Assembly: GCA_009733575.1 (NCBI GenBank)
Contig: ML769555.1
Location: 62,001 to 126,000 of the forward strand
Source: Gymnopus androsaceus JB14
Lineage: Eukaryota; Basidiomycota; Agaricomycetes; Agaricales; Omphalotaceae
Length of the DNA stretch: 64,000 nt
Direction: 5' to 3'
Both the position numbers and the translations under genes were made by a program. The notes under the pieces were generated by a model. The model was not told the DNA's origin. It saw nothing but the letters and a program-made list of their open reading frames with translations, and searched no databases. Every line of letters starts with the position of its first letter. Position 1 is the stretch's first letter. This document shows positions 11,743 to 21,996 of this stretch, piece by piece.

Positions 11743-12041
11743 TTATACAAGTACTACTCTACAATATTGAGACAATAATATAAAGTTCAAAGGTTCCCAA
11801 TATACAATCTAACAGCGTACAATTGATTTTATTACATTAACTAATCCCATATATTCACATCCAGCAAGCCTCAAGAAGAATGCATCAAACACGTCTCAAA
11901 ATCTCCTGTCGCGTTCCAGTGAATGTGAATTTTTTGCAATGGCGCTTGCCACCTGAGATAACTGGGTCAAAAAACAAAACCCAAAATGAAATCACTTACA
12001 AGTCAAACAAACTTGTTTTGATCTATCAAGACAGCACATCT

Positions 12042-12416
12042 CTAATAGGATATGGGCAATGGCCTCTGTTGCCCGTTAAGTAAAAAATGAGATACATATA
12101 AGGGAAACTCACCAGTGCAATGAGAATTCGGACACCATATCAGATTGTACCACACCCTAAGTAGATTGTAGCAAACCGTGTTCCACTGCTGTTTACGCTG
12201 ATGAGGATTCACCGTCGTCCCAATTTTCACCATGTAATCCATCTCGAAAAATGGATATAGGAATCTGGGACCATCTGCAGCAGAGATTGGCCTTGCCTTG
12301 AGTACTTCCAGGTGTTGCTCAAGAAATTTGTGGCTGCGCTTCATTGAAGGTCGTAAGGATCGAGTTGGATTGGAGTTGGAGAGAAATAGGTGAATCGGAG
12401 GTAAAGGACTCGGCAA
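12042..12416 (-). pseudogene. GIY-YIG / T5orf172-like fragment
   Basis: A 124-codon open frame whose middle reads FEMDYMVKIGTTVNPHQR KQQWNTVCYN, resembling the MVKIGRSxNPxRRxxEW core of T5orf172 / Mug113-type GIY-YIG domains, which occur widely in basidiomycete genomes as putative nucleases. The upstream GIY part and the C-terminal E/N catalytic segment are not seen, and the N-terminus is low-complexity Pro/Ser-rich, overlapping a short duplication (12390-12600). It may be captured cargo of the surrounding TIR element. Function is inferred from a short match only. Confidence 0.4.
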
Positions 12417-13049
12417 TGGAATTAGTTGAGTGGTGTGGCATGAACCGATGGTATGAAAATGGAGCTACCATGATGAATAAGAGGGAAGGACCCAAGGATT
12501 GAGTTGGAGAGTGAAAGGTGGGTAAATCAGAAGGCAATGGACTCGGTGATGGAATTGGCTGAATGGTGTGGCATGAGTCAACGGTACGCAGGGAAACTAG
12601 CATGATTAATAAGATGGAAGGATATGACTGAGATGAGTGGCAGGGAAGGATGAGTAGGAGAGAGAGATCAGAGGCAGATGACTTTAACTCAAGAGTGTGA
12701 GAACATTTTCTTCATCATTGATCAGGGTCTCAACCATTGATTCCTGGACACACAACGACTCATACTCTCAATTTATTTAGTGCGAGAACATCCTTAGTAT
12801 TGAAAAAGCCTCATGCATCAAATTATTGCGATTCAATGCTTTGACATCTCTATATTAAGCATAAGTATTATAAATCGCAGAAAAAGCACACGGAGGGGAG
12901 GTAGTGGATAATTACTACCTCCCCAGATGGAAAACAAAGCTGGGGAGGTAGTAAATATTTACTACTGCCCCAGATGGAGCGCATGGCAGATACTCAAGAA
13001 CAGGAGGATATATGCACTGTGGGGAACATATGTATTATAGTCTATATAG

Positions 13050-13925
13050 TCATACATTGAACTCAGGGAATATACACTATTACTTAGTATCAGCATTTAT
13101 TCAGTGGAATGTATTTTATTTATATGGGCGTAATGGTTCCTGATGACCAGCAGATATATTCTAAATGTTTGGCATATCTAGTTTGGCATCATACAGTTAG
13201 TAGGATATCTGTCAAGAATTAATATTTTCTACTCTTTATTACTTTCTGAATGTTTGATGGTCCAAAACGTACTAAAACTATCAACACTAGAGGACAAGAG
13301 GTAATGTAGCGATGTCACTTGAATAAGACTTATATTGGTACCCATCGCTTCATGTTGGATTGTGTGTGCTTGTGATACGTGGTCTTTAATGTTTGATGCA
13401 GGATGCAGTTGCGTCTCCTACACAGACACAGTTGTGTCTCTGCCGTGACGCAGTAGTGTTCTGTCAGTTATACTGAATTATCAAAATTCATTGCATTTTT
13501 CAGGGGCTCTGAAAGGGTTGTAGAAATATCATGTACCGGTGAATACTTCAATTACAATGATACTTAATGTATCAACTAGTTATTATAGCTGGCTGACACA
13601 AAGACTTTCATTTCAGCTTTCCTCTATCTTGAAAAAATTTAAATCAGTATTATTTTCACTTCTTTTGATATGACTTACATCAGCCAGCCTTTCCTATCAC
13701 CCGATTAATGTATTGATTTAAGATCTTTTAATCATGCTTTCAATGTTGTTCAAATGTAAAATATCATTCAATTTATCTACGGTACAGAAAGGTTGACTGA
13801 ATAGTTGCATATCAACATGCTTTTCTGCTTGGCAGAAATTTGTCCATTTTTGGCATGTATGGTGCATCACAGTAGTGTATCACAACTTGCTCAACTCCAA
13901 ATTCTGAGTAACTTAGTTCTTTTGC
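13050..13925. other. AT-rich interval, no gene seen
   Basis: Between the TIR element and the copia remnant. No domain, no repeat structure and no clear LTR is recognisable, although the missing 5' part of the copia element may once have occupied it. Confidence 0.4.
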
Positions 13926-15318
13926 TCTTATTCAATACCTTCCACTAGTTAAGCAAAAGGTATTCGAGACTGTTGATCTACCCAAAAATAGAAATGTCAT
14001 AAAGAACAGATGGATCTTTGATATCAAGTCAGATGGTCAGAAACAATCTAGACTTGTTGCCAGAGAATATTCTCAAGTAGAAGGAGTGGATTATGATGAA
14101 TTGTTCTCTCCCATTGTCCATTATGAAACAGTGCGAGTTTTACTTGCACTAGCTGCCCTAGAAGATTGGGAACTAGAGGTGCTAGATGTAAAAACTGCCT
14201 TTCTATATGGGTAATTAAACAAGGAGATCTATATGGAACAATCTGAAGGCTTTGTCAAGGATAGCAGCAAGGTTTGGAGATTATGCCAATCTCTTTATGG
14301 CCTGAAGTAAGCTGGTTTGTCCTGGTGGTGTGCTTGTACCAAGTCAATAACCCAGGATCTAGGCTTCAAATGTTGCACTTCAGATGCCGGCGTATATTTT
14401 TAAGAAGAAAACAATAAGACCATGATTGCAATCATCTATATTGATGATGCATTGTTCATAGGAAATGACAAAGAACTTGTCATGCGCAAGAAGCACAAAT
14501 TTATGCAATATTGGGAGTGCCACAACTTGGGTGCAGCACAGAGTTCTTAGGCATACACATTCAGCATGACAGATCTAAGTGGTGTTTGATCTTAGATCAA
14601 TCAGAATATCTTAAAAAGATTATAAAACTCCATTACTGGCAGGATATTAGCCTTCTAAATATGATGGTCCTATTGATCCCAAAAGACACCAGGAGTACCA
14701 ACAAGTGATTGGCTCCTTATCATATCTGTCACTTGAAACAAGAACCAACATAGCCTACCATGTGGCAAAAATGTCACAATATTCAGCAAATCCTTCTCAG
14801 GATCATCTGAACAAGGCTTACTATATTATTCACTACTTTATAGGTACTGCCAAATATTTTCTCATCTATGATGGGAGCTCTGGAGAAGGCTTCTATGTCA
14901 ACTTGGATTCTGATCATGCATCAGATCCTGATACACGTTGAGCTTAAACTGGGTACATTCTCAAACTAGCCAAGGGAATTGTGTCCTGGACTTCATATCT
15001 GCTGAATATATGGCTTTAAGTGACTGTTGCAGACAAATCAGGTGGATCCTCAACTTACTTGGGGAAATTGGATTCCCACTTCTTGGTGATAATATGGGTT
15101 CAATCTTTATGGCCAATAATCAGGCTCAAGATTGTTGGACCAAACATATTGATGTCTGATATCACCACATCAGGGAAACTACAGAGTCAGGACTTGTGAT
15201 CCCTTACTATATTCCAATGGATCAGAATGTTGCAGATCTTTTAACTAAGAATCTTGCTTGGGTTAAATTCAAACATTGCCAAGATCAAATTGGCATTGAA
15301 TTTGTTGCTGACTTTGAA
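13925..15318 (+). pseudogene. Ty1/copia reverse transcriptase and RNase H, decayed
   Basis: In pieces across frames: KNRWIFDIKSDGQKQ and SRLVAREYSQVEGVDY (start of the RT domain), WELEVLDVKTAFLYG, an EIYMEQSEGF block, SLYGLK, an IIYIDDALFIG motif in the position of the catalytic Y-x-DD (about 14437), LSYLSLETRTNIAY, and an RNase H end with SAEYMALSDCCRQ and TKHIDV followed by NVADLLTKNL. At least five stop codons and several shifts break it. Gag, protease and integrase are missing, so this is the 3' half of an old copia element whose 3' LTR follows at 15411. Confidence 0.85.
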
Positions 15319-15410
15319 TAAAGTTTGCAAGAGACTGGATCTCAGGTGAGATTCACATGCTTTCTTAAGCACATGAGGAATTCTACCTCCACAACCTCAG
15401 CAAAGGAGAG

Positions 15411-16182
15411 TGTTGAATGTATGATGACATCAGTCATCATCTTGGTCATATGACACTATCAGTCATTGCTGAGGTAGTCTTACTCAGCCTCAGTAGTATC
15501 TTAGTAAGTAGCTTTATGGATGACATCATTAGTGTGTAGCTTGGGTCAGGTTGGGTGCTCAAAATGCCAACCCAACCTGGACCCAGCATTGAACCCAGAC
15601 CTGGTAGATTGGGTACGGGTTTGATGCCAGGTCCAGGTTCCGGGTTTTCCGAGGTTGTATAAACACTTTTTAGTACCTATAAATACTATACATTATGACT
15701 TTTGTCATATTTCTATAGTCAGAATGGATTGTAGGCTATGAAAATGCAATGACATCATGGCCTTTAGTGTGTTTAAGCACCCATAAGTGCCTGTGAGTGT
15801 TTCTAAAAGACATTCAAGAGTTTTTGAATTAATTTAACAGGTAAATAGATCTTGTAATGTACATTATAAAATGTAGGTATTCTTAACCCTGTGTGGATCT
15901 GGGTGTATTGCCGGGTCTCGGGTCCACAGAGCTGGACCCAACCCAACCTGGAAACCCGGCATACCCAAGCCACATACTAGACATCATAGGTCATGCACAT
16001 AGAACATACTAGAAGAATACTACCATATATGTAACAGATACAGTACTACAGTATATAAGGACTCTGGTAGTACTAATGAAAACGACTTCTATTAGTCTTT
16101 TACCTCTCTCTATCTGCTCTACAAGCTTAACCACTTAGTAAGTGCTAGTCACTGTGCCTCCTAGCTTATATGCTGCGCAACA
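15411..16182 (+). repeat. 3' LTR of the decayed copia element
   Basis: Begins TGTTGAATGTATGATGACATCAG immediately after the purine-rich tract CAAAGGAGAG (15401-15410) and ends TGCTGCGCAACA, so the ends form the TGTTG...CAACA inverted pair usual for copia LTRs. A promoter-like TATATAAGGACTC lies near 16053. A 450-base MITE plus duplication is nested inside; without it the LTR would be about 314 bases. No 5' partner was found in the window. Confidence 0.75.
15530..15979. mobile_element. hAT-like MITE in the copia LTR
   Basis: Ends TAGTGTGTAGCTTGGGT and ACCCAAGCCACATACTA are inverted copies with two mismatches, and the element is flanked by an exact 8-base duplication GACATCAT (15522-15529 and 15980-15987). 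Eight-base duplications with TAG/CAG-type ends are the hAT hallmark. The inside is made of variants of GGTTGGGTCCAGGT and has no coding capacity. Confidence 0.85.
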
Positions 16183-16499
16183 CCCTACCCTTGGAATCCA
16201 CCTTCATGTTGAGAGGGTAAGAATCCATTATAAACTATTTTTTTAGTTCTTTTGTCAAAGATAACCTTCCTCATTGTAATACTAGACTCTTTGACACCAT
16301 TTTTAAAGACCTCACCATAATCAAACCCTTAGTGAGCACTGTAACATTTATGTGATTGTTTGAGATATGCATCCTCATGCTATGAACAATATGTTCAAAG
16401 CCAGTGCTGCTGCCACTATTCCAAGTAACAAAAGCCAAAGGCAACAAAGTGGTGTCTAATTTTTCATTTGATTTTATTATTTATTCAAGGTTCTCTTTA

Positions 16500-16776
16500 T
16501 TAGAAGGCTATATCTTGCTTAATATTATTTGGTGGGGTAAAAACTATTGTTATTTGATAGTGAGCTCAGATGAGCCCTTTATATACTGTACAAATTATAT
16601 TTCCGCAGTCCGCAGTACTGTGCATTGATGTATATCACTGTGCAAGCTGCGCATTAGCTGCAGTTGTGGCTGTGCCACTACATGTATAGTAATACTACCT
16701 ACATGTATAGTAATTATCAACCATCAAACTACTAGGCAAGTAGAGTTCCGGACTGTTCTGGCTTGCCATTCCAACA
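16500..16776 (-). repeat. Copia LTR, 3' copy
   Basis: Matches 21719-21996 with roughly five differences in 277 bases, indicating a recent insertion. The inner edge ...CCATTCCAACA is followed by the polypurine tract complement CTCTCCCTC (16777-16785). The homology stops at 16500, where the other copy continues inward for some 65 bases, so the outer edge here seems truncated or rearranged. Confidence 0.8.
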
Positions 16777-16783
16777 CTCTCCC

Positions 16784-18670
16784 TCAAGCAGGAGATAGTC
16801 TAAGGCTTGTAGCAAAATGTTGTGCTTTGGAGCTTGGAAGTGCCTTTGTAAATACATCAGCTATCATATCCTCAGTTGGACAATAAATAAGTTGAATACT
16901 GCCATCTTCAATGCAGTAACAAATGAAATGATACCGGATGTCAATATGCTTTGTATGAGCATGAAATTGACCGGCTTGTGAGTGTGCTAGTGCAATCGCT
17001 GATTGATTGTCACCATAAAGTGTGAAAGGTCCATTGATTGGGCCAAAAAATTCTTCCAAGAATTGACGAAACCAAAGGGCTTCCTTAGCTGCATGAGTTA
17101 AGGCAACATATTCAGCTTCAGTGGTTGATAAAGTAACAAGTTCTTGTTTCTTAGAGCTCCGTGATATGGCACCACCATCAAGTAAGAATGCATATCCAGA
17201 AATGGCACGGCATGTTTCTTGTGACATTCCATCTGTATCAGAATATATTTCAAGGCCCAGTTTCCGATTGGGTCCTCCAAATGTGAGTTTCCAGTGTTTT
17301 GTACCTTGTAAGTATCGGAAAACATGTTTCAATGCTTCCCAATGTATGCGTCCGGGATTAGCCAGATATTGCGAAATATCTGATACTGCAAAAGATAAAT
17401 CTAGATGTGTTCCAATTGATACCCAATTAATTTTCCCTGTATCTTTGCGAAATGGTACATGAGCCATTTCTGCAATTTCAAGAGGATCAGTAGGACATTG
17501 GTCCTTTGAAAGGTGTACATTTGGGTCCATGGGTGTTGCAAGTGGTTTACAATCTGCCATGTTCATTTCTCTAAGGGCTGATTTAATGAATGCTTCTTGT
17601 GATAGAGAAATTGTCCAATTTTCACAATCTCTAGTCACTTTCATACCAAGTAACCAATCAATTAGTCCCAGAAGGGTGACCTGATATTTTTTCAAGATCT
17701 TAGCCTGAGTTTCACAGATTAATTTGGGTGAGGTTCCTGTCATTACAACATCATCCACATGAATTGCTAAAATGATGATATCTGATCCAATGACATGTCT
17801 AAAGACTGCATGATCCTTCTCTAGGGGTGTGAAACCAATTTCCTTGAGACTGCTTCTAAGCATCTCATACCATTTGCAACCAGATTGTTTTAGTCCATAC
17901 AAAGTCTTCTTTAACTTAAGGACATATTTATCCCTGTCTGCAAAATTAATATCTGGAGGTTGCTCCATAAAGATAAGTTCATCATCACTAAATGATGCAT
18001 TTAAGTATGCTCCATCTTCAATATCCCAATTATTTCTGGCAGCAATTGCAAGGATTGAACGAAATGAGGCAAGTTTTGCAACTGGTGCAAAAGTTTCAAA
18101 GAAATCCACTCCTTCAACTTGGGTAAACCCTTTTGCAACTAATCTTGCCTTATACTTATCAATATTCCCATCCTTTACTTTAATTTTCAATGCCCATTTG
18201 CAGTCCACCACATTGTGGTCTGTTGGCCTAGGAACAACTTGCCATGTTCCAGCATCAAGTAAGGTTTGCAATTCAATCTTTATAGCTTCCTTCCATTTCT
18301 CCCAATCAGCTCTCTGTTTGGCTTCCTCATAAGATGGTTCAAGACCTTCAGCCTCAATTGAAGCTGCTGCAAGTCCAAATTCCATTGCATTATCCTGGTC
18401 TTCTTTTGGTTCTGGAGCTGGGAGTTGAATTCCTGTTGTAACTATAGGTGCAGATGGCCTGTTATCTGTATGACCTTCACCACTGAGTAAATCCTGTACT
18501 TTTCGAGTTGCAATATGTGTCCTTAGTCCTTCTATGATATTCTCTTCACTTAGTTGTGATGAGACATCATATCTTGGTCTGGGTTTAGCTTTGGGAGTTT
18601 CAGGTAATATTAGAAGAATTGCGGGGGCAGGTTGAGGTACCAGTAAGTTTATTGGTTTTGCTGGATTCAA
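16784..18670 (-). CDS. pol: Copia reverse transcriptase and RNase H
   Basis: A 628-residue block, the C-terminal part of the copia polyprotein. RT: WALKIKVKDGNIDKYKARLV, FTQVEGVDFFETFAPVAK, EDGAYLNASF, KKTLYGLKQSG, and the catalytic LAIHVDDVVMTG (HVDD, as in many basidiomycete copia elements). RNase H: IYSDTDGMSQETCRAISGYA, STTEAEYVALTHAAKE, LYGDNQSAIALA, TKHIDIRYHF and MIADVFTKALP. It copies element RNA into DNA. The block is separated from integrase by a single TAG at 18778-18780 that looks like a changed CAG. Several unusual residues (for example DTDG for the more common DADW-type context) suggest early decay. Confidence 0.9.
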   Translation of the reverse strand: MNPAKPINLLVPQPAPAILLILPETPKAKPRPRYDVSSQLSEENIIEGLRTHIATRKVQDLLSGEGHTDNRPSAPIVTTGIQLPAPEPKEDQDNAMEFGLAAASIEAEGLEPSYEEAKQRADWEKWKEAIKIELQTLLDAGTWQVVPRPTDHNVVDCKWALKIKVKDGNIDKYKARLVAKGFTQVEGVDFFETFAPVAKLASFRSILAIAARNNWDIEDGAYLNASFSDDELIFMEQPPDINFADRDKYVLKLKKTLYGLKQSGCKWYEMLRSSLKEIGFTPLEKDHAVFRHVIGSDIIILAIHVDDVVMTGTSPKLICETQAKILKKYQVTLLGLIDWLLGMKVTRDCENWTISLSQEAFIKSALREMNMADCKPLATPMDPNVHLSKDQCPTDPLEIAEMAHVPFRKDTGKINWVSIGTHLDLSFAVSDISQYLANPGRIHWEALKHVFRYLQGTKHWKLTFGGPNRKLGLEIYSDTDGMSQETCRAISGYAFLLDGGAISRSSKKQELVTLSTTEAEYVALTHAAKEALWFRQFLEEFFGPINGPFTLYGDNQSAIALAHSQAGQFHAHTKHIDIRYHFICYCIEDGSIQLIYCPTEDMIADVFTKALPSSKAQHFATSLRLSPA

Positions 18671-18775
18671 TGGTGTATTTGGAGCTGAATGTACTGGAGT
18701 TGATGCATTTGAGCTGGAATTTTTATTTTCTGTTTCTGCCTGGATTGGGTTCAGAATGAATCCTTCATTCTCCCC

Positions 18776-19624
18776 CTAATGCCGAATCCCACCAGGTACA
18801 AATGTTGGTGCATCCTGATCAAATTTAATGCTCCTTTCCACTGATATCTTTCGATTTTCTGGCCAATAAATCCTATGTCCACTGGACTCTAGATCAAATC
18901 CAAGCCAATGCCCAATTCTTGCCCTTCCTTCAAGTTTTGAATTGGTATCATCATGTACCCATACCTTTGCTCCCCACTCCCAAATTTGAGATAAATTTGG
19001 TTTCTCACCAAACATGACTTCATAAGGTGTTTTATTACCTAATGCATGAGTTACTGACTGGTTCTTTAACCATATTGCATGTTTCAAAGCTTCTCCCCAT
19101 AAATTCCTTGGCAATCCACTAGAATGTAGCATTGCTCTAATTCTTTCCAAAAGTGTTCTGTTGAGTCTCTCAGCGACTCCATTATGTTCTGGGGTATCAT
19201 GAACAGTAAGGTCTCTTTTCATACCTTCTTCTGCCATATATTTATCAAATGTACCACTTAAATATTCTCCCCCTCTATCTGAACTTAATACCTTTACTCT
19301 AATGTCCTTTTGTCTCCATAACCAGGCACAAAACTGTTTAAAGGCTTCAAATGTTTCATCCTTTGTTCTGAGGAGGTAAGCAATAGACCATCTTGAATGA
19401 TCATCTGTAAAAGAACAATAATACTGTTTATGACTTGGTGTTTGTACTGGAGCTGGACCCCATACATCTGAATGTATAAGATCTCCTATATTTTCTGCTT
19501 GATTCTGCTCCCGCTGCTTTTTAACAGGTTTGCGTGTCTTCTTTGCATACTCACAATTATTACAAGTTCTAACAGTTTCTGACTTGTCAAGTTCAATGCC
19601 CTCAATAAGACTATCCTTGACCAT
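18776..19624 (-). CDS. pol: Copia integrase
   Basis: A 282-residue block with the zinc-binding tail TCNNCEYAKKTRKP and the DDE core: LIHSDVWGP (first D), VLSSDRGGEYLSG (second D) and TPEHNGVAERLNRTLLERIR (E), then GWxxxW-type GHWLGFDLESSGHRIYW. It inserts element DNA into the genome. Two TGA codons just upstream (about 19619 and 19659) interrupt the HHCC zinc finger region, at places where CGA would restore the usual ELHCRxGH and ACRKMV pattern. Continuous with the RT block below apart from one TAG. Confidence 0.88.
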   Translation of the reverse strand: MVKDSLIEGIELDKSETVRTCNNCEYAKKTRKPVKKQREQNQAENIGDLIHSDVWGPAPVQTPSHKQYYCSFTDDHSRWSIAYLLRTKDETFEAFKQFCAWLWRQKDIRVKVLSSDRGGEYLSGTFDKYMAEEGMKRDLTVHDTPEHNGVAERLNRTLLERIRAMLHSSGLPRNLWGEALKHAIWLKNQSVTHALGNKTPYEVMFGEKPNLSQIWEWGAKVWVHDDTNSKLEGRARIGHWLGFDLESSGHRIYWPENRKISVERSIKFDQDAPTFVPGGIRH

Positions 19625-19807
19625 TTTTCAACATGCTTCAGGTGCTATATGACCTGGTCAACAATGTAGCTCATTCACTGTAATTTTTACAGTCTTTGCA
19701 GCCATTGCATGAGCTTCTGATTCATGAATTACCTGATATAACCCATTCTTACACTGAATTTCACCCAAAACTTTATCTTTCTTGTCATATATCTTGCAGG
19801 TATCTCC

Positions 19808-20461
19808 TCAAAATAGCACTGCACCTCCAGCTGCAGCTATACAGCTAATTGATACTAGGGTGACTCCAAGTTTTGGTGCATATAAAACATCTTTCATCAG
19901 TACTTTAGCTGATTTTCCCTTACCTGGAATTGTAACATGCATGTCTCCTCTTCTAATGGCCTCAAAAGTTCCACTATCAGCAGATCTTATACCTTTGGGT
20001 GCAATAGGGACAAAGTTGATAAACTTTTGCTTATATGGAGACATATGGTGTGATGCACCTGAGTCATAGAGCTCAGTGGCTTCACCCAATAATTTCTCAG
20101 CATTTGCCAAGAATACACTATCATATCCAGTAAGTGCTTTCCTGAAATCATCAGCAATGAATTCTGTACATTCAATGTCCTCTAGTTGCTGTCTTTGCAC
20201 AGCACTTTCATCAGGAGCATTAAGTTCTATTAAGATAGGCTGCTTTGGTAAATACTTTCTTACCTCTTGATCTTCTCCATTATCTAAGTCATCCTCTACC
20301 TCTTGTAGGTCAGGGATTTCAGTTTCATCAATGTCACTAAACCAGACATTGTCATCATCAGGTTCAGCAGTCCAATCTATTGGATCTACACTTCTGCCTG
20401 AAATATTCTGCAGGCTAGGCATCAAATTGCCATCCTCAGATTCTGTATCACTGTAATCCAC
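19808..20461 (-). CDS. Copia retropepsin-like protease region
   Basis: A 217-residue block with an acidic linker and the aspartic protease active site ELYDSGASHHMSP, followed by MKDVLYAPKLGVTLVSIS, the usual copia protease end. It would cut the gag-pol polyprotein. Bounded by TGA codons on both sides (20501-20503 upstream and 19805-19807 downstream), each in a context where CGA (Arg) would be expected. Confidence 0.85.
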   Translation of the reverse strand: MDYSDTESEDGNLMPSLQNISGRSVDPIDWTAEPDDDNVWFSDIDETEIPDLQEVEDDLDNGEDQEVRKYLPKQPILIELNAPDESAVQRQQLEDIECTEFIADDFRKALTGYDSVFLANAEKLLGEATELYDSGASHHMSPYKQKFINFVPIAPKGIRSADSGTFEAIRRGDMHVTIPGKGKSAKVLMKDVLYAPKLGVTLVSISCIAAAGGAVLF

Positions 20462-20500
20462 AGTACTATGTGAAAAACATACTTCAGGTGAGTTCTGTCC

Positions 20501-21607
20501 TCACTCTGAGCTTTTACATGAACCATTTAGTAATTCATTGTCCCCATTGGACCACAGGTATTCATCATTGAAATACATCCCATGTATACCTCCCAACTGT
20601 TCATTAACATTATCTAGGTCTTCCCTAGGCTCAACATACCCTGAAAGGTTTTCCTGAACCATTGCTTCCCATTCAGTGTCTGACATCTCAGTCACATGCC
20701 ATGCAGAGAGATCATCATCTGCAAAATTTGCTTGTTCTTTACCTTTTCCCTTATTCCAGTTCTTTGGCCACTGGCCTTCCTTTCCTCCTTCTTCCTTGAA
20801 GCAATCACACTTCATATGACCAATCTTACCACAGTTATAATATTTAACTGATTTCTTGTTTGCAGTTTTCTTCCAACTGCCTGCAACATTATAGGCAGCT
20901 TCCTTGGCTCCTGAATGTGTATCATTTCGCATTCCCAGGTTGCGTCTATCTGCCTCATCCTGGATACCTCTAATATAAGTGTCCACATCAATGGTCTGCT
21001 TAAGGAGAGATGCTGTTGCTGTAATTGCAGCAAGGTAGGGATTATATGACCTTGGTAAAGCAGTCATAATTATTGCAATAAAACTATCATTGCCAGGATC
21101 TGCTCCCATTGCAATGAGGTCTTCACGAATTGCAATCACACGGGTAATGTAGTCTCTTACATCACCATCATTTACGCACCGCTCATCTTGTAGCTTGCGC
21201 CTTAAATCCACCATCATCATCTTTGACTTCTTTTCAAATTCATTTACCAACTTTTTCCACATCTTTCCTACCAAAGTTTCACTTTTAATCTTCAAGAATA
21301 GTGAGTCCAGTAATGTACTCGCTATGCTTTGCTTAATTATTGCTGATTCAGTTGTCCATATCTTCATTGTCTTTTCCCATGCTTCAATAGCAGCCTTTTC
21401 TGTTGATGTTACATTAGAGGCATCAGCAACAGATGGCTTTAAAGTGGGGACTGCCATTTCAGACAAATAATCCTGAAGTCCGGCAGCTTCAACTGCAAAG
21501 ATAAATTGGTCACGATAAATGACCCAATTAGAACCATCAGCATTGCACTTAGGCAAACGGAGGAAGTAATCCCCAAGCTTAGAGTTGCTTGTATTACTAG
21601 TAGACAT
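20501..21607 (-). CDS. gag: Copia Gag (UBN2 type)
   Basis: A 368-residue Gag with the UBN2 gag-polypeptide pattern: LPKCNADGSNWVIYRDQF near the N-terminus, LVGKMWKKLVNEFEKKSKM and SFIAIIMTALPRSYNPYLAA. The zinc knuckle reads YYNCGKIGHMKCDC: the first cysteine of CxxCxxxxHxxxxC is a tyrosine, and an extra cysteine stands where arginine is usual, both explainable by single transitions. The start ATG at 21607 is followed by the normal MSTSN leader. It forms the particle shell and binds RNA. Ends in TGA where Arg is expected, so pro-pol is no longer in one frame. Confidence 0.9.
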   Translation of the reverse strand: MSTSNTSNSKLGDYFLRLPKCNADGSNWVIYRDQFIFAVEAAGLQDYLSEMAVPTLKPSVADASNVTSTEKAAIEAWEKTMKIWTTESAIIKQSIASTLLDSLFLKIKSETLVGKMWKKLVNEFEKKSKMMMVDLRRKLQDERCVNDGDVRDYITRVIAIREDLIAMGADPGNDSFIAIIMTALPRSYNPYLAAITATASLLKQTIDVDTYIRGIQDEADRRNLGMRNDTHSGAKEAAYNVAGSWKKTANKKSVKYYNCGKIGHMKCDCFKEEGGKEGQWPKNWNKGKGKEQANFADDDLSAWHVTEMSDTEWEAMVQENLSGYVEPREDLDNVNEQLGGIHGMYFNDEYLWSNGDNELLNGSCKSSE

Positions 21608-21718
21608 TTTAGGTAAATTTAGATATTAGATTCAAAGTTGTTGAGTTCAATACTTGTTGTGATGAGTAGTCTCAAAGATATCTATTTATATTCAGTCAAG
21701 GTCGGGGCCCATAACCTA

Positions 21719-21996
21719 TTAGAAGGCTATATCTTGCTGAATATTATTTGGTGGGGTAAAAACTATTGTTATTTGATAGTGAGCTCAGATGAGCCCTTTT
21801 ATATACTGTACAAATTATATTTCCGCAGTCCGCAGTACTGTGCATTGATGTATATCACTGTGCAAGCTGCGCATTAGCTGCAGTTGTGGCTGTGCCACTA
21901 CATGTATAATAATACTACCTACATCTATAGTAATTATCAACCATCAAACTACTAGGCAAGTAGAGTTCCGGACTGTTCCGGCTTGCCATTCCAACA
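21719..21996 (-). repeat. Copia LTR, 5' copy (common part)
   Basis: Same sequence as 16500-16776. In element orientation it starts TGTTGGAATGG at 21996. The LTR probably continues inward to about 21650, ending before the gag leader. Outside, a CTTTT follows, but no matching duplication was found at the far end. Confidence 0.8.

Larger units (their letters stand above)
10294..13044. mobile_element. 2.75 kb non-autonomous TIR element with palindromic subterminal repeats
   Basis: The first about 110 bases (TAGACTATAATACATATG..., through a GAGTATCTGC block) recur inverted at the right end (...CATATGTATTATAGTCTA). The probable target duplication is TA. Behind each end are copies of a palindromic unit of the form GGGAGGTAGTAA...TTACTACCTCCC separated by AGCTTTGTTTTCCATCTGGG: about eight at the left (10360-10690) and two at the right (12895-12975). 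The inside holds two inverted SINE copies, a piece similar to the core of the 7-base-duplication family, and a GIY-YIG-like fragment. No transposase is encoded. Confidence 0.75.
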
